The notes under the pieces were generated by a model that ran no database searches, was not told the origin of the DNA, and worked only from the letters and a program-made list of their open reading frames with translations. A program made the position numbers and the translations under genes. Of a stretch of 64,000 nt of DNA, positions 55,539-63,835 are shown piece after piece; within the stretch, counting starts at the first letter, position 1; the number at the start of each line of letters is the position of its first letter. Origin of the DNA: CADCVT01 sp035940955 (GTDB taxonomy: Bacteria; Actinomycetota; Thermoleophilia; Solirubrobacterales; Solirubrobacteraceae); the NCBI GenBank assembly GCA_035940955.1, contig DASZEJ010000160.1:1-64000 (forward strand), given 5' to 3'.

Positions 55539-56913
55539 CGCCGTAGAACTCGGCCTCCTGCCGGCCGAGCTCGGTCACCGGCGGGTCGCCGTACACCCAC
55601 TCCCGCGCGATCCGGTGCCAGTTGTTGCGCGCCCGCAGCTGGCTGAGCACCGCGAGCGTCAGCCCCTCCAGCCGCCGGCCGAAGAGGTGGTCGGCCGGCA
55701 CGCTCTCGTGGCGCATCTGCCCGTACCACTGCGACCGCGGGTCCGACATGTCGATCATCACCTGCGTCGCGATCTCCGGGGTCAGCTCGACCTCCTCGTC
55801 GAGCGTGTACCACCACGTCAGGTCGCGGAACTGGGCGAGCACCTTCTCGGGGTCGGCGCCGTCGCGGCTGCGGATGAACCCCGCGTCGACGAGCGCGTCG
55901 AGCAGCTCCTCGGCGCGCTGCTCGATCCCCGCGCGGCCGATGCGCAGCTCGGTCTCGGCGACGTCCTTCGGGATGCGCTTGAAGAGGCCGAAGTCGATGA
56001 ACGCCATCCGCCCGTCGTCGAGCAGCAGCGAGTTGCCGGGGTGCGGGTCGCCGGAGAACTGGCGGTGGCGGTACATCGTCCCGTAGTAGAAGCGGTAGAT
56101 GATCTCGCCGATCCGGTTGCGCTCGTCCTGCGGCAGCTGCTTGAGCTCCTCGAACCCGCGGCCGTCAACGAACTCGGTCACGACGACCTTCTCGTGCGAC
56201 AGCGACGTGACGACGTCCGGGACGTAGATGAACGGGTGGCCGCGGAAGATGCGCGCGAGCGTGCGCTGGTTCGACGCCTCGAGCTCGTAGTCGAGCTCCT
56301 CGTGGATGCGCTCGCGGATCTCCTCCGCCATCGCCTGCACGTCCAGGCCCGGGAAGACCGACTTGAGCACGCGCAGGATCACGCCCAGGTTCTGCATGTC
56401 GGCGCGGACCGCGGCCGCGACGCCCGGGTACTGCACCTTGACCGCGACGTGGCGGCCGTCGTGCATCGTCGCCTTGTAGACCTGGCCGATCGACGCGGCG
56501 GCGATCGGCACGGGGTCGAACGTCGCGAAGACCTCGTCCAGCCTGTCGCCGTACTCGGACTCGAGGACGCGCTTCATGTCCTTGAACGAGACCTTGGGCG
56601 CGGCGTCGCGCAGCTCGGCGAGCTTGCGCTGGAACTCCTCGCGGTACGGCTCGGGCACCAGGCCGACGTCCAGGAAGGAGAGCACCTGGCCGATCTTCAT
56701 CGCGGCGCCCTTCATCGTCCCCAGCACCGCGACGATCTGCTCGGCGGCCTCGATCTGCCGGCGCTCGAGCGCCGCGACCGACCGCTCGTCGGACCGCGCG
56801 ACGTTCGCGGCGCGGGTGCCGAGCTGCTTGGCGGCCTGGCCGGCCGCCAGCCGGCCGACGGTGCTCAGCCGCCGCAGGCGGGAGGTCGGGATCGGGTCCT
56901 TCTCACGCGCCAC
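55507..56913 (-). CDS. UbiB/ABC1-family atypical kinase
   Basis: The 468-residue protein has the AarF/UbiB hallmarks: GAAMKIGQVLSFLD (KxGQ nucleotide loop, with SF in place of the usual S), AAASIGQVYKATMHDGRHVA and VKVQYPG, then SGDPHPGNSLLLDDGRMAFI and DFGL metal-binding residues. The family are atypical kinase-like ATPases linked to quinone or lipid biology. Start GTG 56913 overlaps the upstream MBL gene by 11 bases, giving a two-gene operon. No transmembrane helix is evident. Confidence 0.92.
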   Translation of the reverse strand: MAREKDPIPTSRLRRLSTVGRLAAGQAAKQLGTRAANVARSDERSVAALERRQIEAAEQIVAVLGTMKGAAMKIGQVLSFLDVGLVPEPYREEFQRKLAELRDAAPKVSFKDMKRVLESEYGDRLDEVFATFDPVPIAAASIGQVYKATMHDGRHVAVKVQYPGVAAAVRADMQNLGVILRVLKSVFPGLDVQAMAEEIRERIHEELDYELEASNQRTLARIFRGHPFIYVPDVVTSLSHEKVVVTEFVDGRGFEELKQLPQDERNRIGEIIYRFYYGTMYRHRQFSGDPHPGNSLLLDDGRMAFIDFGLFKRIPKDVAETELRIGRAGIEQRAEELLDALVDAGFIRSRDGADPEKVLAQFRDLTWWYTLDEEVELTPEIATQVMIDMSDPRSQWYGQMRHESVPADHLFGRRLEGLTLAVLSQLRARNNWHRIAREWVYGDPPVTELGRQEAEFYGARAPAPGTAR

Positions 56914-57646
56914 CGCGCTCGACCACCGATCCCGGGACGATGTCGTCGCGCCCGTCCCGCCAGCGGATCCACGCCTTGTGGCCGCCGTCGTAGTCCGGGC
57001 CGAGCAGGACGAGCGTCGCCGGCTCGCCGAAGACGGTGCACGGCTCGTCGCCCTCCTCGTCGACCCCCCGCCACAGGCGGATGAACGGGTTGTGCTCGTA
57101 CTCGTCGGCGAGCGTGGTGGGATCGGTGTGGCCGGGGCGGACCTGGAGGCCGCGGTCGAGCCCCATGAGCGTGTCCATGATCGAGGACCTGAGGTCGGCG
57201 TACGTCCCGTGCTCCGGGCCGCGCACGCCGCCGACCGAGTTCTTGAAGAGCGTGTCGCCGACGAACACGTCGCCGTCGGCGACGAGCGCGACCATGCCCT
57301 GCGTGTGGCCGGGCGTGTGGATCGCCTGCACCTCCAGGCCGCCGGCGTGGATCGGCTGGCCGGGCTCGATCGTCCCCGTGACGCCCTCGACCAGGTGCGC
57401 CTCGGCCTGGTGGATCAGCACCTCGATCGCGGGGTGCGCCTCGAGGATCTTCGGCAGCTCGACGACGTGGTCGTGGTGGTGGTGGGTGAGCAGCACGTGC
57501 GACGGCACGATGCGGTGCCGCTCGGCCGCCTGGAGCAGCGGCTCGACCGGCCCGCCCGCGTCGACGAAGAACGCGTGGCCCCGCCCGTCGCCGACGAGGT
57601 ACGTGTTCGACAGCCACTCCTCGGTCATGCTCCGCTTGAGGATCAC
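56903..57646 (-). CDS. Metallo-beta-lactamase-fold hydrolase, glyoxalase II-like
   Basis: The 247-residue MBL protein has LLTHHHHDHVVELPKI as its metal motif, AIHTPGHTQGMVALVADGDV, FVGDTLFKNSVGGVRGPEHG and RPGHTDPTT. This is the hydroxyacylglutathione-hydrolase-like arrangement, but it lacks the full C-terminal substrate domain. It is divergent from a VOC protein resembling glyoxalase I with 20 bp between starts, so the pair may detoxify methylglyoxal adducts of a thiol such as mycothiol (inference). TAGGAT lies 8 bases before GTG 57646. Confidence 0.88.
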   Translation of the reverse strand: MILKRSMTEEWLSNTYLVGDGRGHAFFVDAGGPVEPLLQAAERHRIVPSHVLLTHHHHDHVVELPKILEAHPAIEVLIHQAEAHLVEGVTGTIEPGQPIHAGGLEVQAIHTPGHTQGMVALVADGDVFVGDTLFKNSVGGVRGPEHGTYADLRSSIMDTLMGLDRGLQVRPGHTDPTTLADEYEHNPFIRLWRGVDEEGDEPCTVFGEPATLVLLGPDYDGGHKAWIRWRDGRDDIVPGSVVERGGA

Positions 57647-57653
57647 GATCGGC

Positions 57654-57661
57654 GATCCTAG
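57654..57661. promoter_or_regulatory. Overlapping divergent -10 boxes in a 20-bp gap
   Basis: GATCCTAG gives TAGGAT on the minus strand (ending 8 bases before GTG 57646) and GATCCT on the plus strand (ending 7 bases before ATG 57667). There is no room for separate promoters or ribosome sites, so both transcripts are probably leaderless and their initiation mutually exclusive. Confidence 0.5.
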
Positions 57662-57666
57662 TCCGC

Positions 57667-58041
57667 ATGGAGCTGATCCACACCTGCTATCGCATAGGCG
57701 ACATCGACCGCAGCGTCGCCTTCTACCGCGCGCTCGGGTTCGAAGAGGCCGGCCGGATGCCGATCCGCGACGAGGCGATCAACGTCTTCATGGGCCTCCC
57801 GGGCGACGGGCCGCGCCTGGAGCTGACGTACAACCACGGCGTCGACTCCTACGAGCTGGGCACCGGCTACAACCACATCGCGGTGACGGTCGACGACCTC
57901 GACGCGAAACTTGGCGCGCTGGCCGCCCAGGGGATCGAGCCGGAGAAGCCGCCGTACCGCGTGAGCGAGGGCGGCTCGCGGATCTGCTTCGTGCGCGACC
58001 CGGACGGCTACCGGATCGAGCTGATCGAGCGGCGCGCGTAG
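57667..58041 (+). CDS. VOC-family protein, glyoxalase I-like
   Basis: The 124-residue protein is a single VOC unit pair: IHTCYRIGDIDRSVAFYRAL, GPRLELTYNHGVDSYELGTG, YNHIAVTVDDLDAKLGAL and CFVRDPDGYRIELIERRA. Metal ligands at His5, Glu53-region, His ~75 and Glu ~121 match lactoylglutathione lyase spacing. It probably isomerises a thiol-hemithioacetal to a thioester that the divergent MBL enzyme then hydrolyses. The shared 20-bp promoter supports a joint role. Confidence 0.87.
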   Translation: MELIHTCYRIGDIDRSVAFYRALGFEEAGRMPIRDEAINVFMGLPGDGPRLELTYNHGVDSYELGTGYNHIAVTVDDLDAKLGALAAQGIEPEKPPYRVSEGGSRICFVRDPDGYRIELIERRA

Positions 58042-58072
58042 ATCGCGTCCGCGCTGCCGGGGCGGCCGGCCG

Positions 58073-60103
58073 CTACCGCGCCTGGGCCGCGTCGCAGCCC
58101 ACGTAGTGGATCTCGCCGATGTAGAGCAGCGCGTCGCCGCGACCGGTGCGCATGACGCGGTCGCCGCCGCGGGCGCGCAGCCAGCGCTGCTCGCCGGGGC
58201 GCAGCCGCCCGCGGTCGCCGGCCAGCGCGTAGCCCACCGGGACGGCCTGCGCGTCCGGGTTGAGGAGCTCGACGTCGAGGCAGTGGTCGGTCAGCGCGTC
58301 GTTGAGCGCGACGATGCGGGCCCACGTCTCGACCGCGCCGTCGTCCGCCGCGCCGCGCACCACCGCCGCCGCGCGCGGCCGCTCGTCGACGAACCGCTCG
58401 ACCCGCATCGGCGCCCCGAACCCCGTCGGGCGGGCGTACGGGGTCGCCGCGAAGACCAGCGGCCGGTAGCCGGCATGCCCGGCGACGAACGGCGGGACGC
58501 CGCGCTCGCGCTCTAGCCGGCCGTGCTCGCCGAGGAAGTCGCGGTAGTCGGGGCGCCACTCGCCGCAGCAGACCGAGGCGTTGAAGTGGACGGTCGCCGT
58601 CGTGCGGGTGTTGCGGTCCGCCGCGTTGACGCCCCACTGGTAGTTCCAGAACACGGCGTCCTCCCCGCCGGTGGCGCGATCGACCCACGCCACGGCGTCG
58701 AGGTCGCCGGGCGCCGTCGCCGGCTCGTACTTGCGCAGGGTGTAGACGCCCGACACCGCGCCGACCGCGAGCAGCGCCGCGACGGCGCCGGCCGCCACCG
58801 GCCGCCAGGCGGCGCCCGCCGCCACCGCCACCGCGAGCGCGACCATGCCGACCGCCGCGATCGTGACCATCTGGTCGTCGCCGGGCAGCGCCACGGTCAG
58901 CCGGCCCAGGACGACCTTCGAGACGAAGAGCTGGGCGGGCGAGAAGAAGTAGCTGAGGGGCTCGGCGTGCTCCTCGATCGCCTGCGTGGCGATGGCGCGC
59001 GCGGCGAGCGCGCCGACCGCGGCGGTGCCGAGGGCCCACGCCTCGCGCCGGAACAGCGCCGCCCCGGCGGCGACGACCGGCAGCGCCGCCAGCGGCGCCG
59101 GGTAGCGCTCCTGCTGCTCGGCGCCGGCGGTGCCGCTGACGTAGACGTAGAGCAGGAACGTCGCGACCGCGATCAGCGCGAACGCGCCGGCCTCGACGCT
59201 CGCCGGACGGGCGATCTGGCGCAGCGCCCACGCCCCGCCCAGCGGCACGGCCAGGAAGCCGGTGGCGATGGCGAGCACCGCGGTGGTCCAGGCGAGCGAC
59301 GGCCACAGCCGGTCGAGCGGAAGCGCGATGTTCGCCGCGTTCTCGTACGCCTCGCCGGCCAGGTCGCCGGGCCCGATCGCCGCGACGGCGATCGCGCCGA
59401 CCAGCGCGACCCCGAGGATCAGCGGGTTGCGGCGCGCCGCGCGGGCGGGCAGGCGCCGCAACGGCTCGCCCGGCGGCCGCGTCCACCACGCCGCCGCGAC
59501 GGCGGCCAGCACCGGCCCGAGGAAGAACGCGGCGTGGCTGACGCGGGCAGTGACCATCAGCGCCGCCACGGCGACGGCGGCGGCCTCCGTCGCGAGCGAC
59601 GGACGGACCACCGCCCGCCAGCCCGCCCACACGAACGCCACCGTCAGCGGCGCCGCGAGCGTCACGTTGAGCATCGTCGCCCCGAAGACCATCCACGGCC
59701 CCGTGACGGCCGCGGCGGCCAGCGCGGCGGACGGCCAGCGCGGGACCTCGAGGCCGCGCAGCAGCGCGTACGCCGGGACCGCGACGAGCGCGTAGGCCAG
59801 CGCCAGCAGCGTCCGGCTCGCGCGCAGCTCGTCGGGCGCCGAGCCGGTGAGGGCGGCCGGCAGCGCGAGCAGGACCGACGTCAGCCGCTCGGGGCCGCGG
59901 AAGAGGCCGCCGCCGCTCGCTGCGAAGATCTCCGCGGGGTCGGCGACCATCGCCCGCGCGGAGACGACGTTGGCGAACTCGTCGTTGAGGAAGCTCGTCG
60001 TCTCGAGCGCGTAGGTCAGGACGTACGCGGCGGCGCCCGCGACCGCCAGCCCGAGCGCCAGGAGGGGAGCATGTCCGGCGAGGCGCCGGCGCGCAGCGCT
60101 CAT
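58073..60103 (-). CDS. Large polytopic membrane protein, GT-C glycosyltransferase-like
   Basis: The 676-residue protein has around twelve hydrophobic helices up to residue ~470, then a ~200-residue soluble C-domain (from TLRKYEPATAPGDLDAVAWV). TTSFLNDEFANVVSARAMV after helix 1 puts Asp-Glu in the first external loop, the usual position of the GT-C catalytic acid. It probably transfers a sugar from a polyprenyl carrier, but the family is not certain. It resembles the 20255-21931 protein in plan (helices plus C-domain), not in sequence. It ends 31 bases before the convergent VOC stop. Confidence 0.78.
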   Translation of the reverse strand: MSAARRRLAGHAPLLALGLAVAGAAAYVLTYALETTSFLNDEFANVVSARAMVADPAEIFAASGGGLFRGPERLTSVLLALPAALTGSAPDELRASRTLLALAYALVAVPAYALLRGLEVPRWPSAALAAAAVTGPWMVFGATMLNVTLAAPLTVAFVWAGWRAVVRPSLATEAAAVAVAALMVTARVSHAAFFLGPVLAAVAAAWWTRPPGEPLRRLPARAARRNPLILGVALVGAIAVAAIGPGDLAGEAYENAANIALPLDRLWPSLAWTTAVLAIATGFLAVPLGGAWALRQIARPASVEAGAFALIAVATFLLYVYVSGTAGAEQQERYPAPLAALPVVAAGAALFRREAWALGTAAVGALAARAIATQAIEEHAEPLSYFFSPAQLFVSKVVLGRLTVALPGDDQMVTIAAVGMVALAVAVAAGAAWRPVAAGAVAALLAVGAVSGVYTLRKYEPATAPGDLDAVAWVDRATGGEDAVFWNYQWGVNAADRNTRTTATVHFNASVCCGEWRPDYRDFLGEHGRLERERGVPPFVAGHAGYRPLVFAATPYARPTGFGAPMRVERFVDERPRAAAVVRGAADDGAVETWARIVALNDALTDHCLDVELLNPDAQAVPVGYALAGDRGRLRPGEQRWLRARGGDRVMRTGRGDALLYIGEIHYVGCDAAQAR

Positions 60104-60217
60104 CGGCCTCGCCGGGGCGGCCTCAGCACGCGCCGCCCTCGCCGCGTGCGGCGGCGGCGAGGGCGGCGGTGTGGGAAAATACGGCTAGCGCTTCACGACA
60201 GCGCATCGCCGTGAAGC

Positions 60218-60562
60218 CTACCCAGCGGCGACGGCCCCGCGCTCGAGCGGCAGCCCGGCCTCCTCCCAGTCCTGCTTGCCCGCCTCGTAGCGGCGCACGT
60301 TCGTGTAGCCGAGCTTCGCCAGCTTCGCGGCGACGACGCCGGAGTTGGCGCACGAGGTGTTCGAGCAGTACGTCACGACCATCGCGTCGCGGTCCGGGAG
60401 GACCTCCGCCGCGCGCTCCTCGACGTCGTCCATCCCGAGGTGGACGGCGCCGGGCAGGTGGCCCTGCTCGAAGTGCTCGGGGCGCAGCGTCTCGACGACG
60501 ACGACGTCCGAGCGCTCCTCGAGCGCCTTCTGCAGCTCCTCGCGGTCGATGTTGGTGACCAT
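60218..60562 (-). CDS. Rhodanese-domain protein
   Basis: The 114-residue protein is a single rhodanese domain: DREELQKALEERSDVVVVET, HFEQGHLPGAVHLGMDD and TYCSNTSCANSGVVAAKLAK. The active-site Cys is the first Cys of CSNTSCA, so it should carry a persulfide. ATG 60562 is chosen because AAAGG lies 8 bases upstream; ATG 60574 is in frame but has no space for a ribosome site. It is divergent from a MarR regulator, with palindromes in the 100-bp gap. Confidence 0.9.
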   Translation of the reverse strand: MVTNIDREELQKALEERSDVVVVETLRPEHFEQGHLPGAVHLGMDDVEERAAEVLPDRDAMVVTYCSNTSCANSGVVAAKLAKLGYTNVRRYEAGKQDWEEAGLPLERGAVAAG

Positions 60563-60584
60563 GGGATCGACCATCCTTTCTGTG

Positions 60585-60640
60585 GTTGCGTGTGCAACTG
60601 CTGTGCGTGCAGCAGTATAGGTGCGTCTGCATCTATTGCA
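60585..60640. promoter_or_regulatory. Cluster of short palindromes, MarR operator candidates
   Basis: Three inverted repeats lie in the rhodanese-MarR gap: GTTGC/GCAAC (60585-60598), CTGCTG/CAGCAG (60598-60615) and TGCA/TGCA around TCTAT (60628-60640). TGCGTGTGCA, TGCGTGCAG and TGCGTCTGCA make a related series. A TACGCT box (60649-60654) precedes the MarR ATG by 8 bases. Autoregulation and control of the rhodanese are likely. Confidence 0.5.
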
Positions 60641-60662
60641 AGCGCAGGTACGCTCCGCCGCG

Positions 60663-61106
60663 ATGGCGCGCATCGACGACGAGGTGCTGGGGGCCTGGCG
60701 CGCGTTCCTGAACGCGCACGCGCACGCGACGCGCGCGATCAACCGCGACCTCGCCGCCGCCGGGCTGCCCGACCTCAGCTGGTACGACCTGCTGTGGGCG
60801 CTCTACCGCCAGCCCGACCGGCGGCTGCGCGTCAACGAGCTGGCGCGCGAGGTCGTGCTGTCGGCCACGGCGATGAGCCGGTTCGTGGACCGGGTCGAGG
60901 CGGCGGGCTACGTGCGGCGCGAGCCGGACCCGGACGACCGGCGGGCGCTCAAGGTGGCGCTGACCGACGCGGGCGTCGACGCGCTGCGCGCGATCTGGCC
61001 GGTCTACGAGCGCGGGATCGAGCGGCACTTCGCCCCCGCGCTGGGCGGCTCGGCCGGGCGCGTGCGCAGGATCCTCGAGCGGGTCTCGGAGTCGGCGCGT
61101 GGCTGA
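60663..61106 (+). CDS. MarR-family transcriptional regulator
   Basis: The 147-residue protein has a MarR winged helix: WYDLLWALYRQPDRRLRVNE, LAREVVLSATAMSRFVDRVE, AAGYVRREPDPDDRRALKVA and LTDAG, flanked by N- and C-terminal dimerisation helices. The acidic/basic wing DPDDRRA is typical. ATG 60663 is preferred over an in-frame upstream ATG that falls in the operator region. It overlaps the Ppx/GppA gene start by eight bases and is divergent from a rhodanese gene, suggesting sulfur- or oxidant-responsive control. Confidence 0.92.
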   Translation: MARIDDEVLGAWRAFLNAHAHATRAINRDLAAAGLPDLSWYDLLWALYRQPDRRLRVNELAREVVLSATAMSRFVDRVEAAGYVRREPDPDDRRALKVALTDAGVDALRAIWPVYERGIERHFAPALGGSAGRVRRILERVSESARG

Positions 61107-62601
61107 CCGGCGGATCGCGGTCGCCGACCTGGGGTCGAACTCGTTCCGGATGGTCGTGTTCGCGTCGGGCGACGGGTGGTGGAAGCGCGCGGACGAGATC
61201 TACGAGGCGGTGCGGGTCGGCGAGGGCGCGGAGCGGACCGGCGAGCTGGGCGAGGAGCCGATGACCCGGGCGCTCGCGACGATCGAGCTGTTCGCGCACT
61301 TCGCGTCGGCGACCGGGCTCGACGAGATCCACCCCGTCGCGACGAGCGCGATCCGCGCCGCGGCGAACCGGGAGGCGTTCCTGGAGCGGGCGCGGCGGCA
61401 CCTGCCCGTGCGCGTGCTGAGCGAGGAGGAGGAGGCGCGCTACGGCCACCTCGCCGCCGTCAACTCGACCTCGCTCGCCGACGGCGCCGTGCTCGACCTC
61501 GGCGGCGGGTCGCTCCAGCTCGTCCGCGTGCGCGGCCGGCGGGCGGAGGCGGTGCGGTCGTGGCCGCTGGGCGCCGTGCGCATGACCGAGCGGTTCGTCC
61601 CGGGGCCGGGCCCGGCGACGGACGCGCAGCTCGACGCGCTGCGCTCCCACGTCGCCCGGGAGCTGGGGTCGGCCCCGTGGCTCGCCGGCGCCGGGCGGCT
61701 CGTCGCGATCGGCGGCACCGTGCGAAACCTCGCGGTCGCCGCGCAGATCGCCGCCGGCGTGCCGACGTTCGGCGTCCAGGGGTTCCGGCTCGAGCGGGGC
61801 GCGCTCGACGCGCTCGTCGAGCGCCTCGCCTGCCTCCCGGCCGCCAAGCGCGCGAAGAAGGTCCCGGGGATCAAGGCGGCGCGGGCCGACCTGATCCTCG
61901 CCGGGGCGGCGACGGTCCAGACCGTCATGCGGGCGGGCGGCTTCGACGCGCTCGAGGTGACCGAGGCGGGGCTGCGGGAGGGCGTGTTCTTCGAGCGCCA
62001 CCTGGCGCCGGGCGGGCTGTTCGACGACGTGCGGCGCGCGAGCGTCCGCAACCTCGCGCTCCAGTACTCGGGCCACGAGCTGGCGCACGTCGAGCACGTC
62101 GCGCGGCTGGCGCTCGGGCTGTTCGACGACCTCGCGGGCGCCGGCGCGCACCCCGGCGACCCGGGCGAGCGCGAGCTCTTGTGGGCGGCGGCGATGCTCC
62201 ACGACGTCGGCGTCGCGGTGGACTACGACGACCACCACAGGCACTCGCGGTACCTGATCCTCAACGCCGGGGTGCCCGGCTACAGCCAGCGCGAGATCGC
62301 GCTGATCGCCCAGATGGCGCGCTACCACCGCAAGGGGACGCCGTCGCTGGGCGACATGGCGCCGCTGGCGGTCGAGGGCGACGGCGACCTGCTCGCGCGC
62401 TGCGCGACGCTCCTGCGCGTGGCCGAGCAGCTCGACCGCAGCCGCGACCAGCTCGTCCGCGCGGCGCACGTCCGCCTGGCGGGCGGGACCGTCGAGCTGG
62501 AGCTGGAGGGCGGCGGCGACGTGTCGCTCGCCCGCTGGGCGGCCCGGCGCCAGGCGGAGCTGTTCGAGCGAACGTTCGCGCGGTCGCTCGCGGTGCGCTG
62601 A
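61099..62601 (+). CDS. ppx: Ppx/GppA phosphatase with C-terminal HD domain
   Basis: The 500-residue protein has the actin-like ATPase fold of exopolyphosphatase/guanosine pentaphosphatase: VADLGSNSFRMVVFAS, HPVATSAIRAAANREAFLE, LDLGGGSLQLVRV and GRLVAIGGTVRNLAVAAQ. The C-terminal ~180 residues are an HD domain (MLHDVGVAVDYDDHHRHSRY, with NAGVPGYSQREIALIAQMAR). It hydrolyses inorganic polyphosphate and/or pppGpp. GTG 61099 lies in the MarR 3' end, so the two are co-expressed. Confidence 0.92.
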   Translation: MADRRIAVADLGSNSFRMVVFASGDGWWKRADEIYEAVRVGEGAERTGELGEEPMTRALATIELFAHFASATGLDEIHPVATSAIRAAANREAFLERARRHLPVRVLSEEEEARYGHLAAVNSTSLADGAVLDLGGGSLQLVRVRGRRAEAVRSWPLGAVRMTERFVPGPGPATDAQLDALRSHVARELGSAPWLAGAGRLVAIGGTVRNLAVAAQIAAGVPTFGVQGFRLERGALDALVERLACLPAAKRAKKVPGIKAARADLILAGAATVQTVMRAGGFDALEVTEAGLREGVFFERHLAPGGLFDDVRRASVRNLALQYSGHELAHVEHVARLALGLFDDLAGAGAHPGDPGERELLWAAAMLHDVGVAVDYDDHHRHSRYLILNAGVPGYSQREIALIAQMARYHRKGTPSLGDMAPLAVEGDGDLLARCATLLRVAEQLDRSRDQLVRAAHVRLAGGTVELELEGGGDVSLARWAARRQAELFERTFARSLAVR

Positions 62602-62629
62602 GCGGCCGCGGCGGGCGCGTCGCGCGCGC

Positions 62630-62950
62630 CTACTCCGCGCGCCCGGGCCCGACCGGGATCTCGACCGGCGTCGTGCCGACGGCCTCGACCACGTCGGCCT
62701 CCTCGGCGTCCTCGACGTTCCCGTCGTGCTGGGCGTCGCACAGCACGCGGAAGTTGCCGGTCGTGCCGCCGTCGACGTGGATGGTGATGCCGGGGAGCAC
62801 CTCCTCGCCCTCGTCGAACCCGAGGCGCTCCATGTCGAAGTGCGCCAGCCCGATCCCGTACGCGTTGTGGTCGGGGTTCTCGCGGTCGTGGACGTTGACC
62901 GCGATGCGGAAGGCCTGGAGGTTCTTGGCGATCTTCGAGGTGTCGGCCAT
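62630..62950 (-). CDS. Conserved-looking small protein of unknown function
   Basis: The 106-residue protein reads IAKNLQAFRIAVNVHDREN, DHNAYGIGLAHFDMERLGFD, VLPGITIHVDGGTTGNFRVL and CDAQHDGNVEDAEEADVVEA. It is acidic and soluble. The His, Asp and Cys content (VHDRENPDHN, HVDGG, CDAQHDG) could bind a metal, but no motif is diagnostic. It follows the ketopantoate reductase gene with a three-base gap, so they share a transcript. Confidence 0.65.
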   Translation of the reverse strand: MADTSKIAKNLQAFRIAVNVHDRENPDHNAYGIGLAHFDMERLGFDEGEEVLPGITIHVDGGTTGNFRVLCDAQHDGNVEDAEEADVVEAVGTTPVEIPVGPGRAE

Positions 62951-62953
62951 CGC

Positions 62954-63835
62954 TCAGGCGGCAGCGTACCGGCTGCGGATGAGCGCCACGAGCTCCGCGA
63001 CGGTCGGCGCCGGCACGCCGTGGCGGGCCGCCGCGCGCAGCACCGCGCCGGCGATCGCGTCCAGCTCGTGCGGCGCCCCGGCCTCGAGGTCGCGGTGCAG
63101 CGAGCTGGTGTGCTGCGGCCCCAGCTCCATCAGCTCCGCCAGGGTCCCGGCGGGGTCGACGGCCGCGCCCTCGGCCGCCGCGACCGCCGCGGTCTCGTCG
63201 ACCGCGCCCTGCAGCCGCAGCCGCCAGGCCGGGTGCGCGCGGACCTCGCCGATCGGCGCGCCCGCCGCCGCGGTCGTGCACGCCAGCGCGTTGAGGCGGA
63301 CGAGCTTGCTCCACAGCACGTCGGCCTCTCGGGCGAGGGTCTTGGCCGGGATCTCGGCGGCCCGCAGCTGGTGGACGAACGCGCGCACGTCGTCGCGCGC
63401 CGGCGCCAGCTCGACGCGGACCACCGGGCTCGTGTGGACGATCCGCCCGGGGCCGACGCGCTCGGCGGCGATGCGGATCGAGCCGGCCACGGCGCGGTCG
63501 CCGAAGCGCTCGCGCAGCGCGGCGAGGTGCTCGACGCCGTTGAGCAGCGGCACGACCAGCCCCGGGTCGGCGCGGACGCGGCGCAGCGCGGCGTCCAGCG
63601 CGGGCGCCTTCGTCGCGACGACCAGCACGTCGACCGGCAGCTCCAGCGCGGCGACGGCCCGCGGGTGGGCGGTGAACTCGCCGAGGCGGACGCTCTCGAC
63701 CTCGATCCCGTCGCGGGCGATCGCCGCGGCGGTCGCGTCGCGCGCGACGACGGTGACGGGCACGCCGGAGCGGGCGAGCGCGCCCGCGACGAAGCCGCCG
63801 ACCCCGCCGGGGCCGAGGACCGCGACGGAGGTCAC
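62954..63835 (-). CDS. panE: Ketopantoate reductase (ApbA/PanE family)
   Basis: The 293-residue protein has the N-terminal NADPH fold VAVLGPGGVGGFVAGALARS, LVVATKAPALDAAL and VPLLNGVEHLAALRERFGD. The C-terminal helical domain includes LWSKLVRLNALACTTAAAG (family catalytic Lys) and HTSSLHRDLEAGAPHELDAI. It reduces 2-dehydropantoate to pantoate for coenzyme A synthesis, although family members can have other 2-keto substrates. GTG 63835 overlaps the upstream gene's stop (GTGA). Confidence 0.88.
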   Translation of the reverse strand: MTSVAVLGPGGVGGFVAGALARSGVPVTVVARDATAAAIARDGIEVESVRLGEFTAHPRAVAALELPVDVLVVATKAPALDAALRRVRADPGLVVPLLNGVEHLAALRERFGDRAVAGSIRIAAERVGPGRIVHTSPVVRVELAPARDDVRAFVHQLRAAEIPAKTLAREADVLWSKLVRLNALACTTAAAGAPIGEVRAHPAWRLRLQGAVDETAAVAAAEGAAVDPAGTLAELMELGPQHTSSLHRDLEAGAPHELDAIAGAVLRAAARHGVPAPTVAELVALIRSRYAAA

